A DNA stretch of 64,000 nucleotides from Gracilaria domingensis (lineage: Eukaryota > Rhodophyta > Florideophyceae > Gracilariales > Gracilariaceae). The notes beneath the pieces were generated by a model. It made no database searches and was not told where the DNA came from. It saw only the letters and a list, made by a program, of their open reading frames with translations. How positions within the stretch are numbered: position 1 is the first letter of the stretch; every line of letters starts with the position of its first letter. The DNA lies in assembly GCA_022539475.1 (NCBI GenBank), contig VCMS01000033.1, positions 124,001 to 188,000 on the forward strand, read 5' to 3'. Below are positions 30,572 to 41,403 of the stretch, in pieces. The position numbers were made by a program, and so were the translations under genes.

Positions 30572-31904
30572 TGTTAGAAGGTACGAATGCGTTTCGCTAG
30601 TTTATCGCCGTATATGCCAGTGTCGCACTAGAGTAAACAGTAATTTCCCAATCTTGGTTACGTTGTGACTCGTACCTCTAAGAGTTTCGAATTGGAGTCG
30701 CTCACCCGAGCACTGCTGAGTCAGCAGATCTCTCTGTAGATCGATAGGAGAGGAGTGACAATTTCTCGTTCGAACTACAGCCTTCCACCGTGAACAATTG
30801 GAAAGTAAACTGAGACTTATGATAGAACAAATGCATGGCAGTACGTGACTCGAATTGCAATCCTCTCCGAGAATGTACACCGCCTCGGTCGCTTGCATTC
30901 GGAGAGCGCAACATCAGTATAAATACTGCCGACACCGTCTGATTCTCTGCTCTTGCGGATTCCCTCTCATCTCACTCGCCACACATTTGTCTCCAACTAA
31001 CTTCTTTCTATACTGCATGTACGTATTTCACCACCTCAACCGATTTCATTCATGCTCACGTTTTCTTGCGTATCAACTAACAATTTGATGTCTGTTTCAT
31101 TTGATGTTCAGGCTTACTTTATTTGTCTGTTATCTTGAGGTCTACAGGGTTTGGAAAATGGAGTATATTCTTATGTCGCTGGACGGATATGGTGCTCCAG
31201 GGGGCGTTCCCTCTCGAACCGGTGCTCCAGTATAGTGGGCCTGTCGGAACATACGGGTTCGGGATACGACAGGAGTCCGCCTGATGGCCTGAGGGGGGCG
31301 TCCCGTCCGCCGCTGCTCGGTTGGATCGACTTTTATAAGGCTGTCAGTAGCGGGCTAGGACTACTTTTTATCGTTTAACTTTTTCTTCTTGTGCATGTAA
31401 GTACTATCTCCTCATTGTTTCTGCTGTTTCTTCTGTTGTTCCATGGACTAACTGTTTCTTTCTCATGTAATTTCTCGTACGAAGTCTTCTCTTCTATTTT
31501 CTAACAGGTTTTCATCAGTGGTTAAAAGCGTTGGTTCAATCGAAATGTCGCTGGACGGATATGGTGCTCCAGGGGGCGTTCCCTCTCGAATCGGTGCTCT
31601 AGTGCAGTGGGCCTGTCGGATATACGGGTTTGGGATACGACAGGGTCCGCCTGACGGCCTGAGGGGGGCGTCCCGTCCGCCGTTTACCGGGGTGGATCGA
31701 CTTCGATAAGGCTGTCAGTAGCGGGCTGGCTATCTTCAACTTATAATGTGATTCTTTTTCTGTTATCACAATAAACTATACACTTCTATGTGTCTTCTTT
31801 ACAACTTTGTCTTCCTGTGCTCTTCTCTTCCTCTCTCCAGCATTGTCGAATTCTGATGTGCAAACTATTTTATGAGTCGATGAGGGCCGGACACTGTAGC
31901 AATA
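30572..31904 (+). repeat. Dispersed transcription-unit-like repeat, copy A
   Basis: One of three near-identical copies. In order: a conserved upstream part, a TATA box (30918-30924, TATAAAT), a candidate GT-AG intron with a CTAAC branch site, a GC-rich module of about 190 bp, a second candidate intron (GTAAGT to TAACAG), a second copy of the module, and an AATAAA signal. Both modules begin with the same ATG micro-ORF (MSLDGYGAPGGVPSR). They contain strong stems, such as CCTGTCG/CGACAGG and GGACGG/CCGTCC. The class is unknown. No terminal repeats or coding region of a known transposon are visible. It looks largely whole. Confidence 0.7.
30918..30924 (+). promoter_or_regulatory. TATA box in dispersed repeat copy A
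   Basis: TATAAAT within a short inverted repeat (AGTATAAATACT). The same box is present in copies B (35672-35678) and C. Confidence 0.5.
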
Positions 31905-32499
31905 GTATCGTTTTTGTGCCATGATGCTTTTTGCCAGCCTTAGAAGTCCCACGTGAAAGATAGGGGACAACGTATTAGACAAATGGAACGAAACACAGAA
32001 GTCGAGAAGTGACGTATGGCCCAATCTACGACTCGGTCTTGGGCAACGGAAGCGACTGCGAGTGTATGAAGGTTAATCTCTGAATTACGGGGAGGATACT
32101 TCGTTTCTGTGTCGAGAAGGATAGGCGGGACATCGATGACCACTCCAGTTAGACCTCCCCAACGGGGCTGACAAGCGCAACATCTTTAAGAGCGTGCTCT
32201 TTCGCAATGAAACACAGATACATCAATAATTAACATGTCATTTTCAATCTCCTCTAAAAGTTGAGGTCGGACTCATTCATCAAAGCTCTCTACAGTTTCA
32301 GACTGTGCGATGTTTTCTCTAGCTTCTCTCGCAAACAACAACGCAGCGACGTGCACATTCTGATCTGGTGCCCTCACGCAAGTGAACGCGGTTCAAGCGC
32401 TACGACGACCAAACAGCTGATCTCATCTTAGATGTACTGCTTCGTACGTATTGCTCTGCATTTGGCACGCCTCCTCTTAACAACTCAGAGATCTCATGT
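31905..32499. other. Spacer between repeat copy A and the RPL7 pseudogene
   Basis: No gene. Patches resemble 36,970-37,230 downstream of copy B (for example the tracts ending in TTTCAGACTGTGCGATG and TTTCAGATAGTGCGATT), so it belongs to the segmental duplication but has diverged. Confidence 0.5.
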
Positions 32500-33115
32500 C
32501 GATGTTCTACGTGTCTTCCAGTAACAACAGCACCCAATTAGACTGATCAGAACTTCCCGGTTACCAGCATCGCCACCTTCCGCAAAGTGGATCAGCTTAG
32601 ACTTCTTCAAGTAATCACCATGCGGCAACGAAAGCTTGAAAGGCCACAAAAAGTTGTTTGTTTCCTCAAAGTGTGGGCTACAAGTGAATATCTCATGAAC
32701 CAAATCTTCCATGCAAATGATACCCTGCTCCAGAACAACGTCTTCACTGATTGATGTTCTGTTGATGCAATGAAAGGCGAGACTATGAACTTGGATTTCC
32801 AATAGTCGCAAATCCATTCTTATAGATCAGCTCTTTCACATTCTTCAAGTGGGGATAACTATACGGGACGTACGGCTCAGCCCTCTGCAAGACACGAATA
32901 GCAGCAAAGTTCAATTTGACAACTATGGGCTTTCGAATCTGACGAAGACGCATAAGCTGAAGAATGTTCTTCTTCTTGAGCGGATTCGTGGTATCAACTC
33001 TACGGCATTAAGAGTTAATACTACGAATTCATAAACGGACCTTTTTTGGCCCTCTGGAACGTAGAACGTTCTGTCTCTAAGAAACGCTGGCCTCGCATTG
33101 ATTGCCACGCGCTGT
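32500..33115 (-). pseudogene. Decayed partial copy of the RPL7 gene
   Basis: The minus strand still encodes long stretches of ribosomal protein L7: [36 protein letters not shown] and FYVPEGQKRS, in gene order. The frame is broken several times by stops and shifts. The 5' exon and its intron are missing. The intact gene lies 4.75 kb downstream in the second half of the tandem duplication, so this is a dead 5'-truncated duplicate. Confidence 0.9.
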
Positions 33116-33336
33116 GGAGTCGCAACTCACCAGCGATGATTCAGGATTTCTGTGCAGTTGCGATACAAAAGCTCTTGATCCAAGATGTAGTCCGTGATGG
33201 ATAGCTCCTGGACCAATCTCTGACAGACCATAACAAACAATGTTCATCATGACTATGATGTTGACGGCAAACAGAACTGGGGTTTTACATCAATCTGAGA
33301 CAGATTCAGCTTCGTTCTTGATCGCGTTGACAGTCG

Positions 33337-34041
33337 CTATTTTGCCAGCCCACATTCAAAGCACTCTAGCTGCAGGTCCTTCCCCTCACACATGCGCTGG
33401 TCTTTGAGGTACGCGCAATACGAGCAGGGTTCGCAAAGCTCTGAGTCGAGCGTCTCTTCCAGACAAAACGCCTCTATGTCTTTCAGACGTTGGCAAATTG
33501 ACAAGAAATTCCAGCGGACCAGGTCTTCAGAGTCGTGGATGGGCACTTCGATGCTGGACACCTCAGGGGTCGGCATCAGCTCCTCATCCGGCTCTCGAGA
33601 CGACTCAGGTAGCTCCTCCTCACGCACGCCTAGCTTGCAGCGGTTGCATGCAGGTGCGGAGAACGACTCGATTGGTAACGAACAGTACTGGGTGTCTTGC
33701 AAGCGATCGCAGGGCAGCAGTGTAGAGCGCGACTCGCCCAAAATCTCAGCGCACACGGCGCACATCGGGCGCTCAGCATTCACTTTACAATGCGGCGACG
33801 AGAGCATCGAGGCGCATAGCGAATTTGCGGGCATGGAGCGCCACAGCTCTACCTGATTTGGGGTCCACTCGCGGCGCGACGGCAACTGAGCGACGCCGGA
33901 GCCTGAGTTGACATAACCGAGGACGAGGCACAATACGGCGGCAGACCCCAGCGACCAGCGCACAAGGGTCGGCGATGTGCGTCGGCGCGGCGCGACGGGA
34001 GCGCTATTGGAAAGCGGTATAGAATGGTACGAAGCGTTCAT
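33337..34041 (-). CDS. Type II membrane protein with four 4-cysteine repeats
   Basis: 234 residues from the first ATG. A short cytosolic arm with RRR is followed by one hydrophobic segment (about 26-44, SLGSAAVLCLVLGYV), so the rest should face the lumen or outside. That part has 16 cysteines in four repeats of C-x8/9-C-x8-11-C-x2-C: LC...HC...MCAVC, PC...YC...ACNRC, IC...FC...LCEPC, and YC...MC...ECFEC. An acidic Pro/Glu-rich linker separates repeats 2 and 3. I do not recognise the family. The spacing is compatible with zinc sites or two disulfides per repeat; the lumenal location favours disulfides. The gene sits between the two halves of a segmental duplication. Confidence 0.75.
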   Translation of the reverse strand: MNASYHSIPLSNSAPVAPRRRTSPTLVRWSLGSAAVLCLVLGYVNSGSGVAQLPSRREWTPNQVELWRSMPANSLCASMLSSPHCKVNAERPMCAVCAEILGESRSTLLPCDRLQDTQYCSLPIESFSAPACNRCKLGVREEELPESSREPDEELMPTPEVSSIEVPIHDSEDLVRWNFLSICQRLKDIEAFCLEETLDSELCEPCSYCAYLKDQRMCEGKDLQLECFECGLAK

Positions 34042-35420
34042 TGTGGACAATACGGTAGTGCAGAGGCGGAACGGACATCGTGAAGGGCGGGATGAAAGCG
34101 CGTGTGCGGCTTATGAGACACACGAGCGTGTGCGGGAAGCGGCGGGCATCCAGTAGTGGCGCGGCACGAAGGCTTTGGCGACGGGCCGTGCGCTGACGGT
34201 GATGTGACATCGTATATAGTGCTATTGTAAGGCGCAGGCAGTTAAGAGTGAGAGTCTTTCTCACTGGGGAGGTGCCACTTTTTTGAAGGGTTTCTGTTGT
34301 ATTGAATCAGTACGATCAGTAGTCTATTCGCTCTACACCTTGACCAGCCTCAGCAGCATCGACGGCTGCGTTTCGGCCTTTGGTGCGCGTTCGCAATAAT
34401 GATTTGGCATCTTATGATCTGATCTTGCAACTTCCGCGGTCCGAAAACCGAGCGATCGAATGCGGCCTTCGATTCGTGAAACTGTGATGTCTGAAGGAGA
34501 TCCGCTTTGGACGACCTTTAAATCATTGAACTCTTTGCCTATGGGAACACCAAGAGTAGCGTTACAGGACAGGATACCATGTCCTTATTTTTGGGTGGGC
34601 CTCAAGTCAAAACGGATCTTCTGAAAGTGAGCATGGGGCCCGTCCCCCCTTCCTAGGAATGCTTTACGCTTTAGAATAATATTATGTCGTACCGAACAGG
34701 CGATAATGCAGATGATGCGGATCAAATGGAAGATCTGCCTGATTACAACATGTCTGGAACCGACAAGACTAAAAATGCCACTCTATGTCAGGTTTTCACT
34801 CTTGCGTTTTCTTCTATCTCGGAAAAGATTGTTTGATCACGACCAGACGCGATGCGGAAAACAAACGGTTGTCGGGTTTATACAGTGGACCCCAACGAGA
34901 ACCGAACATCACAGAATCATCCTTCTTCTTTATTTTGGACAGTAGAGCCTCAGAGGAGGTTCTCTCTAAGGATCGGACTCAGGCACACCACGTGAAGGCG
35001 AGATGCACGTGCCCACAGAATCATCCATCATTCCTACTTTTGCTCGTGTGTGCCCTCTATAGTAATTGTATGTACGGTACTGAAACAGTCGATTTTTCAC
35101 ATGTGGAATGAACTCAAGATTCCATCTTGAATACAATTCGTTTCGCGGAAGTGGAAAGAGTACAATGGGAAGATAACTGTGGCAGGCACGACTCAGGTTG
35201 TGTAGCCGGTAAAAGCGAGTGGATTCAAAACAACATTAGGAATACAATGAGTGTAGAATGAACGCTATTCGAAACTAAGTACAGGAGGAACTTGTTTCTC
35301 ACCTCTGTAAGTATCATCTGACGGTGAATCTCTCTCTTTCTCGGATTTCCGTTTTCACTTACGGGGCACGCTATGTTCTCCTAGTATACGAGCATAATGC
35401 AATCCCTTTGATTGAGTGGT
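34042..35420. other. Intergenic region
   Basis: Upstream of the cysteine-repeat gene and left of repeat copy B. No gene recognised; two overlapping plus-strand open frames at 34,706-35,111 show no known motif. Confidence 0.5.
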
Positions 35421-36658
35421 GACTCATACCTCCAAGAGCTTCGAATTGGAGTCGCTCACCCGAGCACTGCTGAGTCAGCAGATCTCTCTGTAGATCGATA
35501 GGAGAGGAGTGACAATTTCTCGTTCGAACTACAGCCTTCCACCGTGAACAATTGGAAAGTAAACTGAGACTTATGATAGAACAAATGCATGGCAGTACGT
35601 GACTCGAATTGTAATCCTCTCCGAGAGTGTACACCGCCTCGGTCGCTTGCATTCGGAGAGCGCAACATCAGTATAAATACTGCCGGCACCGTCTGATTCT
35701 CTGCTCTTGCGGATTCCCTCTCATCTCGCTCGCCACACGTTTTTCTCCAACTAACTTCTTTCTATACTGCATGTACGTGTTTCACCACCTCAACCGATTT
35801 CATTCATGCTCGCGTTTTCTTGCGTATCAACTAACAATTTGATGTCTGTTTCATTTGATGTTCAGGCTTACTTTATTTGTTTGTTATCTTCAGGTCTAAA
35901 GGGTTTGGAAAATGGGGTATATTCTCATGTCGCTGGACGGATATGGTGCTCCAGGGGGCGTTCCCTCTCGAATCGGTGCTCCAGTATAGTGGGCCTGTCG
36001 GAACATACGGGTTCGGGATACGACAGGAGTCCGCCTGATGGCCTGAGGGGGGCGTCCCGTCCGCCGTTTTTCGGTTGGATCGACTTTTATAAGGCTGTCA
36101 GTAGCGGGCTAGGACTACTTTCTATCGTTTAACTTTTTCTTCTTGTGCATGTAAGTACTTTCTTCTCATTGTTTCTGCTGTTTCTTCTGTTGTTCCATGG
36201 ACTAACTGTTTCTTTCTCATGTAATTTCTCGTACGAAGTCTTCTCTTCTATTTTCTAACAGGTTTTCATCAGTGGTTAAAAGCGTTGGTTCAATCGAAAT
36301 GTCGCTGGACGGATATGGTGCTCCAGGGGGCGTTCCCTCTCGAATCGGTGCTCTAGTGTAGTGGGCCTGTCGGATATACGGGTTTGGGATACGACAGGGT
36401 CCGCCTGACGGCCTGAGGGGGGCGTCCCGTCCGCCGTTTACCGGGGTGGATCGACTTCGATAAGGCTGTCAGTAGCGGGCTGGCTATCTTCAACTTATAA
36501 TGTGATTCTTTTTCTGTTATCACAATAAACTATACACTTCTATGTGTCTTCTTTACAACTTTGTCTTCCTGTGCTCTTCTCTTCCTCTCTCCAGCATTGT
36601 CGAATTCTGATGTGCAAACTATTTTATGAGTCGATGAGGGCCGGACACTGTAGCAATG
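35421..36658 (+). repeat. Dispersed transcription-unit-like repeat, copy B
   Basis: Near-identical to copy A from 35421 to 36658, same strand. TATA box 35672-35678; candidate intron 1 at 35773-35865 (GTACGT to TTCAG, branch CTAAC about 30 nt before the AG); module 1 at about 35929-36109; candidate intron 2 at 36151-36261 (GTAAGT to AACAG, branch ACTAAC at 36201); module 2 at about 36300-36482; AATAAA at 36524-36529. Left of 35421 similarity to copies A and C stops, which marks a breakpoint of the segmental duplication. It looks largely whole. Confidence 0.7.
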
Positions 36659-37253
36659 GAAAGGGGTTGAATGCAAAGGTGCGCTTATGCCCGTGAAATG
36701 CAAGCATGGAATCGTCTTATCTGAACGCTGGAGGATATCGTTCAGAACAAGTGAATCAAGAGCTCGCGAAACGAAGAGGCATCTCACATGAGCCAGTCTG
36801 CTCGGCCTTGGCCAGCAAAAGAAGTTGCGGAAGTAGGAAAGCATGCAAAGAATTGCGGTGGCCATCCACCGTTTCCTCTTCAAGAAGGGTGACCTCGTCA
36901 GCGTAAGTTCTCCAAATTCTACGGTTCAATTTTAGACGAATACGCATTCGCAATCAGATGCATGTACGACGTTATTCTCAATCTCCTCCACCACTGTCGC
37001 CAATGCTCTCTATAGTTTCAGATAGTGCGATTTGTTCTCTACCTACGCACGCGGTCAACAATTCAGGGAAAACCACACCTACTACGTTCTCGCAAATTGA
37101 GATCGGTGCGAATGATTTAAAACACGATTTCAACTTCGATATACTGCTTCGTAAGTGAAGCCCAATCCGCCTTTAGTAGGTTTCTTCTTTACCACTCTGC
37201 TCATAAACGTCTTGTCGATGTCCTAAGTGTCTTCCAGTAACAACAGCACCAAT
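36659..37253. other. Spacer between repeat copy B and RPL7
   Basis: Downstream of RPL7. Patches match the corresponding spacer after copy A. No gene recognised. Confidence 0.5.
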
Positions 37254-38246
37254 TTAGTTCATCTTCCTGATCATTGGGTTGATCAGATCTTCCCGGTTAC
37301 CAGCATCGCCACCTTCCGCAAAGTGGATCAGCTTAGACTTCTTCGAGTAACCACCACGCGGCGACGAAAGCTTGAAAGGCCACAAAAAGTTGTTCGCCTC
37401 CTTGAAGTGTGGGCCACAAGTGAAGATCTCATGAACCAAATCTTCCATGCAAATGATGTCGTGCTTTCCAAGAACTTGCTCAATAATTCTGTTGTCAGAT
37501 AATGGAATGCGAGACCAAGAACCTGGTTTGCCAATCTTCGCAAATCCTCTCTTGTAGATCAGCTCTTTCACACTCTTCAAGTTGGGATAACCATACGTGA
37601 TATACGGCTCAACCCTCTGCAACATGCGAATGGTGGCATAGTTCAGTTTGACAAACACGCCGTTTTGAATCTGACGAAGACGCAAAAGTTGAAGGATCTT
37701 CTTCTCCTTTGGCGGCATAGAGTTGATACCACGAATACGAATAACAAATGCAACCTTAGCACCATCCGGAACGTAGAACTTTCCTTCCTTACGAGCCGCT
37801 CGCTTCGCATCGATTACCGCACGCTCTGATGCCTTGTACTCCGCGGCGTAAGTCTCAGCTCGTTTGAAGGCTTCCTTCTTTGCCTCGCGGCGAGCCTTCT
37901 TTGCCGCCTGTGCCGCAATTAGACGCTCACCTGCAACGCGTTCTTGAGTGCGACGCTTTTTGAGGATGCTCTCGGGCACTGGAACACTACGATGGGTGAA
38001 GTGGGACGTAAATGACACGAACTGGAGTTAGTACAGGTACGGCTATCGAAGGGAACGATGCCTAACTTTCATAGAGGCGTCATGATCGAACTATCATGGT
38101 TCAATCATCCAGCACTACCAGAAACGGTCTTGAACCAGAAACTTTCATCAACTCTTCGAGTTTGTTTTCCGCGCGAAGTGTACCGCGAAAATGAACGGAT
38201 CGCGTAGAAGACATGACATCACTTACTTGTCTGTTTTAGCCACCAT
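37254..38246 (-). CDS. RPL7: 60S ribosomal protein L7 (uL30), two exons
   Basis: Exon 1 is 38227-38246 (20 nt, MVAKTD plus two bases), the intron 37987-38226 (240 nt, GTAAGT to TAG), and exon 2 37254-37986. The 250-residue product reads [19 protein letters not shown] and continues through the basic N-terminal helix, [19 protein letters not shown], and ends [22 protein letters not shown], all typical of eukaryotic L7 (about 245-250 residues). uL30 is a large-subunit protein. An intron a few codons after the ATG is common in ribosomal protein genes of intron-poor genomes. Without exon 1 the frame would lack an ATG. A dead partial duplicate lies at 32.5-33.1 kb. It is divergent from the primase gene. 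Confidence 0.95.
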
Positions 38247-38658
38247 TTTGAAGATATGGTAGGCGAACACCTGGGGAACAGTGTCTTGGATCTGAACTGA
38301 GCTCAGTCCTGATAATGAAGGACACCACCAAGCGTACGCACAGACAGCGATGGGGATGGGTACCGCAGGGGCGTCGACGATCAAGACATCGTCGGTGCAC
38401 TGCACTGATCGCCGTCGGCTGCCCCGTTGAGAGCGGCGATTACAAAATTTAGATTTAGAATCTGATCTTTTCACGGTTCACTTTTTGCGAGAAAATCAAA
38501 GTGAACATTGCCCCCCCGTAATTGATCGATCTTAATTACACATAATGTAATTGCCCTCGTTCATTCTCCATTCCCTGTTTGAACGACTTGTTCGTTGATC
38601 TTCGCACGATCTGATCTGTGTTCGCGCTCTTTCGCCACATCCTGCGTGGGGGGTGACC
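38247..38658. promoter_or_regulatory. Divergent promoter region of RPL7 and DnaG primase
   Basis: 412 bp between two divergent ATGs. No TATA box or named motif stands out. It must hold both promoters unless leaders overlap. Confidence 0.5.
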
Positions 38659-41403
38659 ATGTTCCAGAGCAAAAAGAGTTGTGCTCTGCCTTCTCTGTTC
38701 ATAACCCCGGCATTGCCGCATAGCTCTCACTCACCACGGCGCAATCAACTTGTTTGCCAGCAATCGTCTCCAAAGCAAGTATGGGGCCGTGTCAAGAAGG
38801 CCGTCCCACTATCTCGGGCTTTCGCAGATCGGTACGGTGATTCTGCCCTCATTGTCACTGGTCCACAACGTTTCAAACTCGTGTGCCCCTTCCACAATGA
38901 CAAAAACCCCAGTCTTCACATAAGTGATGAACTGGGCACATTCCATTGCTTCGGGTGTGGTGCTTCTGGTTCCATAATTGATCTTGAGCAGCTTGCATCA
39001 GGACATCGTTCAATTGCTCACGCACTTAAATCCCTTTCCAACAGGTATCAGCCCATTGCTAGAGTGTTACAGACTTCATCATTTAAAGCACCATCTGGTT
39101 CACCAGAAACAGTTGAAGAACCAAAGCATGCGGTGAAAGCTGCTCAACAAAAGGTTCCGCGAAGAGTTATTGTTACTCACAAAGCTATTGCCTCTGACGT
39201 CTTGCGAGATGCCACACTTGTGTATCAGCGCGTGCTTTGGGATCAATCTACACCGCGCGGCCTCCAGTATTTTACTGATGAAAGAAAGTTATCTGCACCA
39301 ACACTCCGTGCTTTTGCGTGTGGGTATGCACCCGCCTCTCCCCAAGCAGATTTCCTTTTGCGAAAACTGCGTGAAGCGGGCTACCCTCCCGAACAATTAG
39401 CTATTGCTGGTGCGGCAAGATCATCTCGAGAGGGTATGATTCATGATCTCTTTCGCGACAGAGTTATTGCCCCAATACGCGATATGCAGGGTAAAACTAT
39501 TGCTCTAGCAGGCAGGGCTCTTCCTCATGCACCAAAAAGCTCTCCAAAGTACATCAACAGCCCAGAGACGCATCTTTTCAAGAAGAAGAATGTCCTATTT
39601 GGCGCAGATATTGCAAAGGATGCACCTAGTGCCAAGGCAAAATACGGGTACGTTATCGTCGTCGAAGGGTATATGGATGTAATGACTATGTTTGAGCGCA
39701 CACAGGGCCGTATTGCATGTGTGGCGACAATGGGGACGGGCGTCACCCTGGAGCAGCTACATGCTTCGTACAAACTACTCGATGATTGTGTGGATGGTAA
39801 AGTTATCGTGAACTTCGATAATGACGATGCTGGAATCAAGGCTCTTGCTCGTATATGTGAAACAGTCGTCTTAGGGGCAAAATGCGCTCATGCGATATAC
39901 ATTGCGCTACCACCTTCCCCAGTAAAGGATGCAGATGAATTTATGACGGAGGCCGGTACACCTAATGAATATGTGACATATCTGCTTGATGCTGCTAAGC
40001 CTTGGTATGAGTGGTATGGGAACAGAATAGTTAAACGTGAAATTGATCGCATCTTGGACCCAGAAACGGATGTGAATGTGCAGGTTGATCTTGGCATCAC
40101 CGAGAGGGATATGGAAGCCATAGGCTTTTCTAGATCATCTCATGAGCTCGATCTTCTTCTCTCGAACTTCTTGAGACAACAAAGAGATGACCTGCTTGCT
40201 TCTGTCGGGGGTGAACCCCAGGTCCCCCAACTCTCTGTAGAACCCCAGAAGCGGACACCATGTTCAAGGGAGGTCCTTGATGAACTTGCTGCGGTGGCTA
40301 ACTCCGCGGCTAAGACTCTCCCAGGTTTAAATGTGAGTGCTTTGGTTCATTCCTGGACTGATTCGCTCTCTCTGGGAGAACCGACGAAATTAATGCCTAT
40401 GTTCGCGTATGTTATGAAAAAGTATCAAGAACTGGCGCAACCGTGGCGCCACCTTAGCATGCCAGTGCAGGTTCGCTGGATGCGGCCTCCACCATGGATA
40501 CAGAAAGAGCTTGGTAAGAAGAAAAAGAACACTCGCAGTCTTGGGTCCATGGATGATGATTCAAGCCCACAAACTCTTAAACTTTCTCCACAAGAACTGA
40601 AACGCATTAGGGAACGTATTCTGTATCAGGAACAATACATTTTTCCGGTATTGAGAGAAAGGAGGTGTGAACGAGCCAAGATGACTAAAGCCGCCCCGCG
40701 TCGCGCTGCCGAGGAATTGATTTTACGGGCGTTGATATTCGCTGAAGAGATTGACCGAATTGATGCTCTAGAGATTCTTCTCGATGCCATCATCCGATGC
40801 GCACAGAAGAAACTACCATTTTGGACCTCTAAAGCGCGGGAGGGGGTGTTTGAGTATCTCTCTCAACTAGAAGGTGCTCCATCTCCTGAAGAAATTGCCG
40901 CCTATCTCGAAGAAACTGAATGGTGGTGTGAAGAAATAGAGGAGTTGTTCATTCCTATCGAAGAAGAAGATGACCCTGACTGGGCTGGCATTCGTCGTCT
41001 TGAAATCGATCACCCAATAGATATGGTCGAGACTTGCGCGCTATCAATCGAAAGAATGGCCGGAATCATAGATAGCCGACGTGCGATTGAAAAATCCGGA
41101 GACGTGATGCAACGGATAGCAAAAGCAGCAGCAGTTGCGAAGGACGGAGTTGAATCACAAAAAGACGCCTTGAAGGAAGCGCACGATCTATTTGCAAGTG
41201 ACATGCCCTCGATGAAAGAACTTGATCGCAGTAATCTCATGAATCCTGCTGAGGCCGCCGAAAGAGACAAAGCCATGAAGAAGGTTAATGCCCAACTGCA
41301 GGAAGCAGCGCGTAAAGCCCAGCTTTTTGCAGAGCTTGAAAGTGGGGATATTTCACTGCCGGAGTGGGGTGATAGCTCGAATGACGCAAGCAGCGCTGCT
41401 TAA
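38659..41403 (+). CDS. DnaG-type primase, plastid-targeted
   Basis: 914 residues from the ATG. Residues 1-45 (MFQSKKSCALPSLFITPALP...) are Ser/Pro/basic and fit an organelle transit peptide. The CHC2 zinc finger follows (about 76-100: CPFHNDKNPSLHIS to FHCFGCG), then the DnaG core with a TOPRIM fold: YVIVVEGYMDVM (Glu) at about 331 and VNFDNDDAGIKAL (acidic triad) at about 383. The enzyme makes RNA primers for DNA replication. Red algal plastids keep a bacterial-type DnaB helicase, and C. merolae DnaG is plastid-located, so plastid replication is the likely job. The C-terminal 400 residues are longer than in bacterial DnaG (about 600 total) and hold helicase-binding-like helices plus coiled-coil-like segments. 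Confidence 0.92.
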   Translation: MFQSKKSCALPSLFITPALPHSSHSPRRNQLVCQQSSPKQVWGRVKKAVPLSRAFADRYGDSALIVTGPQRFKLVCPFHNDKNPSLHISDELGTFHCFGCGASGSIIDLEQLASGHRSIAHALKSLSNRYQPIARVLQTSSFKAPSGSPETVEEPKHAVKAAQQKVPRRVIVTHKAIASDVLRDATLVYQRVLWDQSTPRGLQYFTDERKLSAPTLRAFACGYAPASPQADFLLRKLREAGYPPEQLAIAGAARSSREGMIHDLFRDRVIAPIRDMQGKTIALAGRALPHAPKSSPKYINSPETHLFKKKNVLFGADIAKDAPSAKAKYGYVIVVEGYMDVMTMFERTQGRIACVATMGTGVTLEQLHASYKLLDDCVDGKVIVNFDNDDAGIKALARICETVVLGAKCAHAIYIALPPSPVKDADEFMTEAGTPNEYVTYLLDAAKPWYEWYGNRIVKREIDRILDPETDVNVQVDLGITERDMEAIGFSRSSHELDLLLSNFLRQQRDDLLASVGGEPQVPQLSVEPQKRTPCSREVLDELAAVANSAAKTLPGLNVSALVHSWTDSLSLGEPTKLMPMFAYVMKKYQELAQPWRHLSMPVQVRWMRPPPWIQKELGKKKKNTRSLGSMDDDSSPQTLKLSPQELKRIRERILYQEQYIFPVLRERRCERAKMTKAAPRRAAEELILRALIFAEEIDRIDALEILLDAIIRCAQKKLPFWTSKAREGVFEYLSQLEGAPSPEEIAAYLEETEWWCEEIEELFIPIEEEDDPDWAGIRRLEIDHPIDMVETCALSIERMAGIIDSRRAIEKSGDVMQRIAKAAAVAKDGVESQKDALKEAHDLFASDMPSMKELDRSNLMNPAEAAERDKAMKKVNAQLQEAARKAQLFAELESGDISLPEWGDSSNDASSAA

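Noticed and set aside
30702-30935. 77-codon minus-strand frame in the upstream part of the dispersed repeat, present in all copies
   Set aside because: It runs against the TATA box and intron orientation, and no motif is visible. Copy identity alone explains its conservation.
31151-31378. 75-codon frame in the repeat module, open in all three copies
   Set aside because: It starts with TTG rather than ATG, and the copies are too similar for openness to mean selection. The module is better described by its stems and micro-ORF.
30572-36658. Repeat copies A and B as the two long terminal repeats of one retroelement
   Set aside because: The DNA between them holds an RPL7 pseudogene and a host membrane protein gene, and RPL7 also follows copy B. 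A tandem segmental duplication explains the layout better.
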